Assembly: GCF_003946175.1 (NCBI RefSeq)
Contig: NZ_RHOK01000003.1
Coordinates: forward strand, 1-64,000
Direction of reading: 5' to 3'
Length of the DNA stretch: 64,000 nt
Source of the DNA: Lacticaseibacillus suibinensis
GTDB lineage: Bacteria; Bacillota; Bacilli; Lactobacillales; Lactobacillaceae
Shown here: positions 33,777-41,386 of the stretch, piece after piece
How positions within the stretch are numbered: the first letter of the stretch is position 1
How the letters are laid out: the number at the start of each line of letters is the position of its first letter
Translations under genes and position numbers: made by a program
Notes under the pieces: model-generated
Seen by the model: only the letters and a program-made list of their open reading frames with translations
The model's database searches: none
What the model was told of the DNA's origin: nothing

Positions 33777-36126
33777 GGGCCTCCCAGAATTGGGTCAAAA
33801 CCTGAGCTAAACTATCGACGCCATTGGTCACCTGGGCGTGGGTCCAGTGCGGCGGAAACAGCGGGGCGTACCGCGGCCCGGCAAAGCGGCTATCGGCCAG
33901 CAACACCACCCCGACGTCATGCATGCCGCGAATGACACGGCCGCCGGCTTGAAGCACATTGTTGAAGCCGGGCAGCTGATAGGCATAGGCGAAACCGTCT
34001 TTACCTTGCTGGTCAAAGTAGCGCCGCAACTCATCGGTTTCGGGATTAAGTCCAGGCAAACCGACTGTGACAATGGCCACGCCGATCAGCTTCGCGCCGC
34101 CAAGGTCGATGCCTTCGGAGAAAATCCCGCCGAGCACCGCAAAGCCAATAACAGGCGTATCATCATCGCGAAACCGCGCAAGGAAGGCACTGCGCGCGGC
34201 ACCGTCCATTTGGCTCCCTTGGACCAGGCATTCTAAATCCGGATTGGCCTGTTGGAAGGCCGCGGCCACCGTGGTGAGGTAGCTGTGCGAAGGCAAAAAG
34301 ACGAGGTAATGGCCAGGTTTGGTGCTGACCATCACCGTGAGGCTGGCAATCAGCGCCGGCAGGCTTTGCTCGCGTAGCCGATAAGTGGGGGTGATATTGG
34401 TAGTGACCACCACTTTGAGATTATCCTGCGGAAACGGCGAGGTAAGGCGGTAAGCCAGGCTGTTTTCTTGGCCACCGAGGACATCTTGGTAGTAATCCAG
34501 CGGCGACAAAGTGGCAGAAAAGAATACTGCCCCGCCGCCTTTTTGGATGCAGGCGTCAATGAAGGCGCTGGGGTCTAGGCAGAGCTCGGTGAAGACCAGC
34601 TGACCGTCAGTGCTGGCTATTTCAGTTTCGTAAGCCGAATTATAGTAATCGGCAATGCGCAGGTAACTGGTGGCAGCAAAAAACACGGGTAGCACCAAAT
34701 CGACCAGCGCCTGATCGCGGGCTTCCGGCGGCAGTCCCAGCCAGTCATGGACAGCAGTGGTGAAGGTGGTGAGTTGACCGATAAAATCATCGAGCTGGTC
34801 GCGCTGGAAGGTGAGGGGCTGGGAGTCCACACTGAGCCAGGCAGCGTCAAAGGCAGTAATCACTTTGGTCAGGGCGCCTTTAATCGCCGGTAAGCCCTGG
34901 CCTTTTTTGGCATCAAGGCTTTGGCGCAGGCTGGTAAAGTCGCTGTCGGTGACACTGGCGCTGTACATTTCCCGGGCCCGGGCCACGAGATTGTGGGCTT
35001 CGTCGACTAAGAAGAAGTTGGTCGGATCATCTTCGGCAAAGAAGCGCTGCAGGTACACAGCGGGATCGAATAGATAGTTGTAGTCGCAGATGATGACATC
35101 ACAAAACAAGCTCACATCCAGTGAAAACTCGAAGGGATCAAGCGTGTGCTTGCGGGCGTAGCTTTCGATGGTGGCGCGGGTGATGGCATTTTCGTGGCCC
35201 AGGATATCTTTTAGCGCTGGCTTGAGTCGATCATAATAGCCGAGCATGTACGGGTTAATGGTGGGGTCGTCGGGTTCTTCGGGAAACGTAATGGTGTCTT
35301 TGGCCGTCAGCGTGATGCTTTTGGCCACCAAGCCGCCTTGGGCCAGCAGCGTCATCGCTTCTTCAGCAACGTGCCGAGTGCTTTGCTTGGCGGTGAGGTA
35401 AAACAGGCGTTGAATGAGACCGGCGCCCATCGCTTTGATGGCTGGGAACAAGGTAGAAATTGTTTTGCCGGTGCCAGTTGGCGCTTCGACGAACAGCCGG
35501 GTGTGGTTGGCCACGGTGCGGTACACCGCCGCGGCCAATTCCCGCTGGCCTTTACGGTAAGCTGGGAACGGAAAGGCCAACGGCTCGATGCTCACGTCGC
35601 GGGCGGCAATGATATCGCTGCGCATTTTGAGCCAGTCACCAAAGTCGTTCAGCAGATCTTGAAAATAATCCGCCAACGCTTCGGCAGTGGCGACTTCGGT
35701 GAAGCGGGTGATTTGGTCGGTATTGGTTTGATAGTAGATCAAATCCAGCTCGACTTCAGGCAAATCGCGCTTGTCGCACAGAAAATGGCCATACACTCGC
35801 GCCTGCGCCCAGTAGCGATCCTTGGTGTTTTGGGTGACATCGGCCCAATCCCGGGCGGAGGTTTTGATTTCCTCGATGATCACGCGGGCTTGGCTACTGT
35901 CGACCCCGTCGGCGCGGCCATCAATGGTGTAGGCATGGTCGTTAACGGTCACGGTTTGGGCGAGGTAGACTTCTTTTTCGTAGTCGGCATCGTGGGCCGC
36001 TTGCAGCTTGCGGTGAATATGAGCGCCAAGCAGCGCTGTGTTATTCGAATTGGTGGTCACCGGGTCCAAATCACCAGTCCGCACCGTTAATTCGACTAAT
36101 TCACGCACCCCAATGCGATTGCTCAC
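33751..36126 (-). CDS. XPD/DinG-like helicase with N-terminal RecB-type nuclease domain, no Fe-S cysteines
   Basis: From the GTG at 36126 (GGAGG nine bases upstream) the protein has 791 residues; an in-frame ATG at 36168 lacks a ribosome site. Residues 1-130 hold a RecB-like PD-(D/E)XK domain: GAHIHRKL, DGRADGV, IIEEIKTS, YWAQARVYGHF. The SF2 helicase follows: Walker A EAPTGTGKT (about 214-222), DEAH (about 375-378), and C-terminal motifs VFLPSHSYL, VIGFAVLGGIFSEGIDL and QAGGRVIRG. In relatives four cysteines between motifs Ia and II bind a 4Fe-4S cluster; here the matching places read TITFPEEPDDPTINPY and TLDPFEF (about 278-293 and 329-335) with no cysteine. First gene of the operon with the nuclease-like and sce7725-like genes. 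Confidence 0.85.
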   Translation of the reverse strand: MSNRIGVRELVELTVRTGDLDPVTTNSNNTALLGAHIHRKLQAAHDADYEKEVYLAQTVTVNDHAYTIDGRADGVDSSQARVIIEEIKTSARDWADVTQNTKDRYWAQARVYGHFLCDKRDLPEVELDLIYYQTNTDQITRFTEVATAEALADYFQDLLNDFGDWLKMRSDIIAARDVSIEPLAFPFPAYRKGQRELAAAVYRTVANHTRLFVEAPTGTGKTISTLFPAIKAMGAGLIQRLFYLTAKQSTRHVAEEAMTLLAQGGLVAKSITLTAKDTITFPEEPDDPTINPYMLGYYDRLKPALKDILGHENAITRATIESYARKHTLDPFEFSLDVSLFCDVIICDYNYLFDPAVYLQRFFAEDDPTNFFLVDEAHNLVARAREMYSASVTDSDFTSLRQSLDAKKGQGLPAIKGALTKVITAFDAAWLSVDSQPLTFQRDQLDDFIGQLTTFTTAVHDWLGLPPEARDQALVDLVLPVFFAATSYLRIADYYNSAYETEIASTDGQLVFTELCLDPSAFIDACIQKGGGAVFFSATLSPLDYYQDVLGGQENSLAYRLTSPFPQDNLKVVVTTNITPTYRLREQSLPALIASLTVMVSTKPGHYLVFLPSHSYLTTVAAAFQQANPDLECLVQGSQMDGAARSAFLARFRDDDTPVIGFAVLGGIFSEGIDLGGAKLIGVAIVTVGLPGLNPETDELRRYFDQQGKDGFAYAYQLPGFNNVLQAGGRVIRGMHDVGVVLLADSRFAGPRYAPLFPPHWTHAQVTNGVDSLAQVLTQFWEAHDENQPHP

Positions 36127-36266
36127 GTCCTCACCTCCCGCCGCTAGTTTCCTTCCAGTATAAAACAAGTGTTCGGGCTTTGAAAGCCGGCGCTGGCGGT
36201 GGCAACTTGAAACCGTATAGCGATTTATTATATGATGGCGACAGTAATCGACGAAGAAGGGTGAAT

Positions 36267-36860
36267 ATGGAAATCAACGTCAAGGCGTTTCAAACCGCCA
36301 TTCAAGAAGCAAACTTCGAACAAATCAACCACTCAGTGACGCCAAAGCAGGCGCAAGCTGACCTCACCGGAGCGCTGGCGCCGGTTTTTGCTGATCTAGA
36401 AGCGGCCATTAACGCCGGCAAGCTAATTCAAGCGCAGCTGACCATCACCTCTGAGACGCCAACTTATGTGCGACTCGAAACCGGCGTGATCAACCTGCCT
36501 TTTGCTGATAGCAAAAAGGTCAGCAATTTCCTGGACCCTGACAGCATGGCGCCCCTCAAGGTCTATCTGATTGTGGCCACGCCGGATTTGAACGCCTCGG
36601 ATTTGCATATCGACCTGGTCGCCGACGCCGAAACCTATTTGGCTCATCCTAAGGCTAACCAGGCAGCGGTGATTGCCGAGGTCAGCGAAGACCTGATCCG
36701 CATCAAAGCCAACCACGACGCCCCGCAACCAGTGGTGAAAGCCGCACCGGCAAGCCGCGCCAAAACCACCCGGAAAACCACGACTCGTAAAGCGACCACC
36801 CGTAAAACCACGCGCAAAGCCGCAACCAAACGGACTCCTGCTGCCAAAAAGGGGGAGTAG
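36267..36860 (+). CDS. unknown protein with lysine/arginine-threonine repeat tail
   Basis: I do not recognise this 197-residue protein. The first 150 residues are soluble and mixed alpha/beta (EINVKAFQTAIQEANFEQIN, TYVRLETGVINLPFADSKKV) with no signal peptide. The last 45 are a histone-H1-like tail of TTRK, ATTRK and TTRKAATKR units, suggesting binding to nucleic acid or another polyanion. GAAGAAGG sets the ATG at 36267, although the frame is open upstream. It diverges from the helicase operon across a 140-nt gap and is followed closely by the TauE and DUF1634 genes, with which it is probably transcribed. Confidence 0.7.
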   Translation: MEINVKAFQTAIQEANFEQINHSVTPKQAQADLTGALAPVFADLEAAINAGKLIQAQLTITSETPTYVRLETGVINLPFADSKKVSNFLDPDSMAPLKVYLIVATPDLNASDLHIDLVADAETYLAHPKANQAAVIAEVSEDLIRIKANHDAPQPVVKAAPASRAKTTRKTTTRKATTRKTTRKAATKRTPAAKKGE

Positions 36861-36863
36861 TTC

Positions 36864-37709
36864 GTGTTAAGTCAAGCGATATTGTTGATTGGCGTCGGGC
36901 TGATGGCCGGCATTCTTGGCGCGCTGTTGGGGCTGGGCGGCGGCATTATCATCACGCCGGTGTTGACACTGATGATGGGGTTACCCATTCAGTATGCCAT
37001 TGCCGCTAGCATCATCGCGGTGATTGCGACTTCCTCTGGCGCCACCATTGCCTATTTGAAAGATGAAATGCTGAACCTGCGCGTGGCCATGTTCCTAGAA
37101 ATTGCCACCACGGTCGGCGCGGTGCTCGGTGCCGTATTGACTGGGCTGATTGATGGCCAGTTCCTCTACTTCCTGTTTGGTGCTTTGCTCCTGTTTTCGG
37201 TGTACAACATGATCAGGAAAATGCTGATGAAGCCGGAAAACATCAAGGCGCCCACGCCTGATCCCGCCGCTGAGAAGCTCAAGCTGAATGGCGCGTACTT
37301 CGACAAGGCCCAAGGCAAAGAGGTCAATTATCAAGTCACCAACGTGCCTGGTGGTTTTGCTATGATGTTTGGCGCCGGGCTGGCTTCTGGCTTGCTCGGT
37401 ATCGGCTCTGGGGCGTTCAAAGTACTGGCGATGGATACCATCATGAAAATGCCACTCAAGCCTTCCACTGCGACCTCCAATCTGATGATGGGGGTCACGG
37501 CTGCCGCCAGTGCCACGGTGTACTTCTTCAATGGTAGTCTGCGACCAGAAATCGCGGCACCGCTGGCAGTGGGGATTTTGGTTGGGGCTACCTTAGGCAC
37601 GCGGCTGATGCAAATCATGCCGACCAAGGTGCTACGGCTGATTTTCATTCCAGTAATCGGCTATATGGGCTTGCAAATGCTGCTTAAAGGATTCGGGGTG
37701 AGCATCTAA
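36864..37709 (+). CDS. TauE/SafE-family membrane transporter
   Basis: A 281-residue protein with about eight transmembrane segments and the DUF81 repeats: GILGALLGLGGGIIITPVL at the start, and GLASGLLGIGSGAFKVLAMD in the second half. TauE/SafE proteins export sulfite, sulfoacetate or related anions, but the substrate here is unknown. The start is GTG at 36864, with GGGGGAG seven bases before. The stop overlaps the DUF1634 start by 1 nt. Confidence 0.85.
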   Translation: MLSQAILLIGVGLMAGILGALLGLGGGIIITPVLTLMMGLPIQYAIAASIIAVIATSSGATIAYLKDEMLNLRVAMFLEIATTVGAVLGAVLTGLIDGQFLYFLFGALLLFSVYNMIRKMLMKPENIKAPTPDPAAEKLKLNGAYFDKAQGKEVNYQVTNVPGGFAMMFGAGLASGLLGIGSGAFKVLAMDTIMKMPLKPSTATSNLMMGVTAAASATVYFFNGSLRPEIAAPLAVGILVGATLGTRLMQIMPTKVLRLIFIPVIGYMGLQMLLKGFGVSI

Positions 37710-38077
37710 TGGACAATGAGGTCAAAAAAGAAACCCAAGACATTGAGCTCATCATCGGCCAGATTTTACGCATTGGGGTCATCATTGCCGCCGCCGTAAT
37801 CGTGATTGGGTTGGCGCTGCTGTTGATTACCGGCCAAAGCGGCTATCCGGCTGGGGTGCATCCCAGCAAGCCGGGAGCGATTTTGCAAGGTGTGATCGCG
37901 TTCAAGCCATACGCCGTGTTGATGCTGGGCTTGTTTCTCTTGATTTTGACACCGGTGCTCCGGGTCGTGGTTTCGATTTATGCGTTCATCAAAGAAAAAG
38001 ACCATCTCTACGCCTGGATCACGACGATTGTGTTGGTGATTTTGGTCATTGCGATGGTGATTGGGTACTTAGGTTAA
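37709..38077 (+). CDS. DUF1634 membrane protein
   Basis: A 122-residue protein with three transmembrane segments (about 23-46, 68-90, 98-120) and the DUF1634 core IIGQILRIGVIIAAAVIVIG and LMLGLFLLILTPVLRVVVSI. It is commonly encoded next to TauE/SafE genes and is presumably an accessory subunit. It overlaps the transporter stop (TAATG). Confidence 0.85.
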   Translation: MDNEVKKETQDIELIIGQILRIGVIIAAAVIVIGLALLLITGQSGYPAGVHPSKPGAILQGVIAFKPYAVLMLGLFLLILTPVLRVVVSIYAFIKEKDHLYAWITTIVLVILVIAMVIGYLG

Positions 38078-38080
38078 ACG

Positions 38081-38115
38081 GACGCTGATTCCTTTTTTGG
38101 AGTCAGCGTCTTTGT
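38081..38115 (+). terminator. terminator after the DUF1634 gene
   Basis: GACGCTGA-TCC (38081-38092) pairs with GGA-TCAGCGTC (38099-38110) around a T-rich loop and is followed by TTTG TTT. Confidence 0.8.
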
Positions 38116-38129
38116 TTGGGATGGGCCGC

Positions 38130-38355
38130 GGCGGCAGGCGGGGCGGCGCCGGGGCGTGGTGGTCCTGCTGCGGGGTCGGCTGGAGCCAAAATGCGGTCTC
38201 CAGCCTCAACAGCGAGCCAGCATCGCGCTAACGCGCTCAACGCTGTCTCCCTGTTGCCCCCAGTTAGCCCAGGAGCTGCCTGCTACGCAGTCACCTCGTG
38301 GGCTAACTGTTTCGCGGCTGGACCACCTCGCCCCTCTGCTGCCCCGCCTGCCGCC
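38130..38355. repeat. 226-nt multi-arm cruciform element
   Basis: Perfect 15-bp ends GGCGGCAGGCGGGGC (38130-38144) and GCCCCGCCTGCCGCC (38341-38355). Just inside, GGGGCGTGGTGGTCC pairs with GGACCACCTCGCCCC at 14 of 15 positions. The interior holds three more hairpins: GGCTGGAG/CTCCAGCC, ACAGCG/CGCTGT, and AGTTAGCCCA/TGGGCTAACT. There is no convincing coding sequence. It could be a small non-autonomous mobile element or a structured RNA; no flanking target duplication is evident. Confidence 0.75.
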
Positions 38356-38493
38356 GCTGGAGAACAGTAGAGGTATCAAATTGGCAGTTACCGGTTTCGT
38401 GATACTGGTCAACCAGTTTGCCGTACCCGTATTGTGGTGCTGTTCCGTCTGCACGTGGGTAGCTGGACTCACTGGATTCGTTATTGTTATCGA

Positions 38494-38541
38494 GCGGGTG
38501 GTGGTGATGGCCGTCACGCGGAGCCCGACACCACCACCCGC
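38494..38541. repeat. 13-bp inverted repeat upstream of the LysR gene
   Basis: GCGGGTGGTGGTG (38494-38506) and CACCACCACCCGC (38529-38541) are perfectly complementary with a 22-nt loop. No T run follows. It lies 90 nt before the LysR start. Confidence 0.75.
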
Positions 38542-38631
38542 GGTCCATTGACGGCGCTGTGAACTCGTGTATCATAAATAATAATCAACTATCAGAATAT
38601 AAAATGAAATACGTTCACATAAGGAGTTAGC

Positions 38632-39528
38632 ATGAGCAATTTTAGCTATCAAGTATTTCGGGCGGTGGTCGAGAAAGGAACCTTCATTCAGGCCGCAGCG
38701 AGCCTGAATGTCACGCCCAGCGCCGTCAGCCACAGTGTGAGTCAGCTGGAAACTGACTTGGGTTTTCCCTTGTTTATCCGCAATCGCACCGGCGTGGCAC
38801 TGACGCCAGACGGGGCGAAGGTGCTGCCGACGGTGCAGGCGATTTTGAATCTGGAAGATCAACTGGCGCAAATCGCCGATAACATCAACGGTCTGAATAC
38901 CGGACGGGTGCGGCTGGGGGCCTTTTCTTCAGTTTCAACCAACTGGCTGCCAGGCATCATTCAAGCCTTCAAACGGGAAACCCCGGCGGTAGCGGTATCG
39001 GTCATGCAAGGCGGGTTCAACGAAATTGGGGAGCAAGTGCGCACCGGGGCCGTGGATATTGGCTTTTCCTTGCTCCCGGTGGCGGAGGCGAATGTGGTGC
39101 CGCTGCTCAAGGATCCGATTTACTGCATCACGCCGCGCGATTTTGTCCCGCAAAATGGCAAGACCATGACGGATGCCGATATGGCCAAGCGTTCCTTTAT
39201 CCTCCAGCAAGGCGACTATGACCGTGACACCAAGGCGGCGCTGGATCGTTACCAAGTGTCCACCAATTCGTTGGTGTATTCCGTCGATGACCAATCCATT
39301 TTGTCGATGGTGGAAGCGGGTCTTGGCTGGGGTGTGTTGCCCAAACTAGCGTTGCAAAAGCTGACGGGCGACGTGAATATCTATCCGTTCTCGGAACCGT
39401 TCGCGCGTACGCTGTGTTTGGTGACGAATCCCACCACGCAAAAATCACCGTCAGTGGCGCACATGTTGACGGTGATTCAAACGTTTATTCAAACCACTTA
39501 CCCCGATAATTTACTGCCGGTCCGGTAG
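38632..39528 (+). CDS. LysR-family transcriptional regulator
   Basis: A 298-residue LysR protein: N-terminal winged helix FRAVVEKGTFIQAAASLNVT and PSAVSHSVSQLETDLGFPLF, then a type 2 periplasmic-binding-protein effector domain (VRLGAFSSVSTNWLPGI, VDIGFSLLP, SMVEAGLGWGVLP). Target and ligand are unknown; it has no divergent partner gene, so autoregulation is the only context clue. AAGGAG precedes the ATG. Its 3' end overlaps the convergent RNase H gene by 18 nt. Confidence 0.9.
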   Translation: MSNFSYQVFRAVVEKGTFIQAAASLNVTPSAVSHSVSQLETDLGFPLFIRNRTGVALTPDGAKVLPTVQAILNLEDQLAQIADNINGLNTGRVRLGAFSSVSTNWLPGIIQAFKRETPAVAVSVMQGGFNEIGEQVRTGAVDIGFSLLPVAEANVVPLLKDPIYCITPRDFVPQNGKTMTDADMAKRSFILQQGDYDRDTKAALDRYQVSTNSLVYSVDDQSILSMVEAGLGWGVLPKLALQKLTGDVNIYPFSEPFARTLCLVTNPTTQKSPSVAHMLTVIQTFIQTTYPDNLLPVR

Positions 39529-39990
39529 TTGGTCCATGGTGTGGTTAAGGGCGGCATCGACTTCGTTATTGTGCTGATTGGTGGCGTGGCCTTTGACTTT
39601 ATGGAACACCGGCGCCTGTGGGAAGCGGCTGATTTGGGCCAGCAGCGCCTGCCACAGTTCGGCGTTGATGACAGGCTTGCCTTTTTTGCGCCAGCCGTTT
39701 TTCTGCCAGTTGACCCACCATTTTTCCGTCATGGTGTTGATGACATAAGCTGAGTCAGAGTAGATGTCAACTTGATAGCTGGTGTCTTTGATGGCAGTCA
39801 GGCCTTCGATGACGGCGGTGATTTCCATAAAATTGTTGGTGCGGCCATAATCGCCGCCGGACAGCATTTTCTTGTGCTCGCCAAAAATGAGCAGCGCTGC
39901 CCAAGCACTTTTGTCGGTGGGCTTGACCTTGCCGCCGGCGATGTTGCCGGTGTTGCGGTTGCCGCCGTCGGTATAGAGTTGAATGTTCAT
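39511..39990 (-). CDS. rnhA: ribonuclease HI
   Basis: A 159-residue RNase H fold: YTDGGNRNTGN (first Asp), NNFMEITAVIEGL (Glu), IYSDSAYVINTM (Asp), the basic WQKNGWRKKGK loop, KVKGHATNQHNNEVD (last Asp). It removes RNA from RNA-DNA hybrids. All four catalytic acids are present. CAGGAGGT precedes the ATG. Monocistronic and convergent with the LysR gene. Confidence 0.94.
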   Translation of the reverse strand: MNIQLYTDGGNRNTGNIAGGKVKPTDKSAWAALLIFGEHKKMLSGGDYGRTNNFMEITAVIEGLTAIKDTSYQVDIYSDSAYVINTMTEKWWVNWQKNGWRKKGKPVINAELWQALLAQISRFPQAPVFHKVKGHATNQHNNEVDAALNHTMDQLPDRQ

Positions 39991-40100
39991 GTGCTGACCT
40001 CCTGCGTTCTATTATACGCGAGTGTGGCGTGACTTGGGGAAATCCCCAAATTCTGATAAACTAGATGCAATTCATTTTGACTGGAAAGGATGGCGCACGC

Positions 40101-40904
40101 ATGCAACGAAAAATGATCGCCTTAGATTTGGACGGCACCACCTTGAATACAGAGGGGACGCTGACGGCCGCCACGGTGGCGACGCTCAAGCAAGCCGAAG
40201 CGGCAGGCCATCTGGTGGTGATTGCTACTGGCCGACCGGATTCGATTTCTGAGCAGTTTTACGATCAGCTGGGGTTGCAAGGACCGATGATCAACTTCAA
40301 CGGCGCCTTGATTCATATTCCGCATCAAGCGTGGGCCCATGAGCTCGAGTCGACGATTCCAGTGGCGGATGCGCTGAATTTATTGACGCTGCGCCAGGAT
40401 TATGACATCAAGGTGATGGTGGCCGAGGGTAAGCAACTGTTGCGGGCAGATCATGGGTACACAGACATTCCGTTTCTCCCGGATATGCCGCAGCCGGCTT
40501 CACTCTTTGACGCGGCGGGGCTCACGCAAGCTCCGGTTTCGGTGACCATGTTTATCGACGAGGCGACTTTGGCGCCGTTGACGGCCGCGGTCAAACAACG
40601 GCACCCGGAACTCATTGCCAAAACCTGGGGGGCGTGGAGCGGCGAAAACACGGCGCTGGAAATCACCACGGCTCATGCCAGCAAGTCGCGTGGCTTAGCG
40701 TATGTCGCCGCAGCGTATGGCATTGCCCAGGATGATATCATTGCCTTTGGCGACGACATGAATGATTTGGATATGATTGAATACGCCGGTGTCGGGGTCG
40801 CCATGGGCAATGCCCGCCCTGCGATCCTAGCCGCTGCCAATGCCGTTACAGCGCCAAATTCAGAAAACGGCGTCGCTCAATATTTGACGAAGTATTTGTT
40901 GTAG
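40101..40904 (+). CDS. Cof-type HAD phosphatase
   Basis: A 267-residue HAD-superfamily IIB protein: MIALDLDGTTLNTEG with the two catalytic Asp, VVIATGRPDS as motif II, and IIAFGDDMNDLDMIEYAGVGVAMGNA as motif IV. Probably dephosphorylates a sugar phosphate or flavin intermediate; the exact substrate cannot be told. GGAAAGGA is ten bases upstream of the ATG at 40101. The stop codon TAG is also the first bases of the repeat array that follows. Confidence 0.88.
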   Translation: MQRKMIALDLDGTTLNTEGTLTAATVATLKQAEAAGHLVVIATGRPDSISEQFYDQLGLQGPMINFNGALIHIPHQAWAHELESTIPVADALNLLTLRQDYDIKVMVAEGKQLLRADHGYTDIPFLPDMPQPASLFDAAGLTQAPVSVTMFIDEATLAPLTAAVKQRHPELIAKTWGAWSGENTALEITTAHASKSRGLAYVAAAYGIAQDDIIAFGDDMNDLDMIEYAGVGVAMGNARPAILAAANAVTAPNSENGVAQYLTKYLL

Positions 40905-41027
40905 GCTGCGAAGGTCGGCGGTTTTAGCTCGATGAGTAGCCTAGCTATGAGCATTGCCGGCGTTCTTTGCCGGTGAGGCTCATAGCGTAGCTACTCGCTC
41001 GAGCGTTGCCGAACGGAGCGCAACTAT
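40903..41027 (+). repeat. interspersed hairpin repeat, 125-nt copy
   Basis: Starts AGGCTGCGAAGGTCGGCG and ends GAGCGCAACTAT. GCTCGATGAGTAGC pairs with GCTACTCGCTCGAGC, and the tip is CTATGAGC/GCTCATAG enclosing CCGGC/GCCGG. Confidence 0.9.
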
Positions 41028-41030
41028 AAC

Positions 41031-41154
41031 AGGCTGCGGAGGCTGGCGTACTTAGGATGACGGCTAGCCTAGCTTAAGGCATTATCGCCGGTTTTGGGCG
41101 ATGAGGACTTAAGCGTAGCTGGACGCTCATCCGTTGCCAGCCGGAGCGCAACTA
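41031..41154 (+). repeat. interspersed hairpin repeat, second tandem copy
   Basis: Same architecture: AGGCTGCGGAGGCTGGCG at the start, GAGCGCAACTA at the end; GGATGACGGCTAGC pairs with GCTGGACGCTCATCC, tip CTTAAGGC-type arm with CGCCGG. Stem bases differ from the first copy in a compensating way. Confidence 0.9.
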
Positions 41155-41157
41155 GGC

Positions 41158-41284
41158 AGGCAGCGTAGTGAGGCCGGGTTTAGCCGGATGGATAGCCTAG
41201 TTCAAGGCATTGCCGCCGAATTTTGGCGGCGAGGCCTTGAACGTAGCTAGCCACTCCGGCGTTGGCCACACGAAGCGCAACTAT
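41158..41284 (+). repeat. interspersed hairpin repeat, third tandem copy
   Basis: Starts AGGCAGCGTAGTGAGGCC and ends AAGCGCAACTAT. GCCGGATGGATAGC pairs with GCTAGCCACTCCGGC, tip TTCAAGGC/GCCTTGAA around GCCGCC/GGCGGC. Confidence 0.88.
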
Positions 41285-41287
41285 AAT

Positions 41288-41330
41288 AGGCTGCGGAGGC
41301 CGCCGAATTTAACGAGATGACTATCCAGCC
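41288..41330 (+). repeat. truncated fourth copy of the hairpin repeat
   Basis: Only the 5' arm remains (AGGCTGCGGAGGCCGCCG, then ACGAGATGACTATCCAGCC). The remainder is replaced by unrelated sequence leading to brnQ. Confidence 0.75.
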
Positions 41331-41386
41331 AGCATCACGTTTTCTTGTATGTCCCAACTGACACCCTTGGAAAGGAGCCCGATGAG

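Noticed and set aside
38116-38575. Short frames on both strands around the cruciform at 38130
   Set aside because: Their compositions follow the palindromes, none has a ribosome site, and they overlap one another on both strands.
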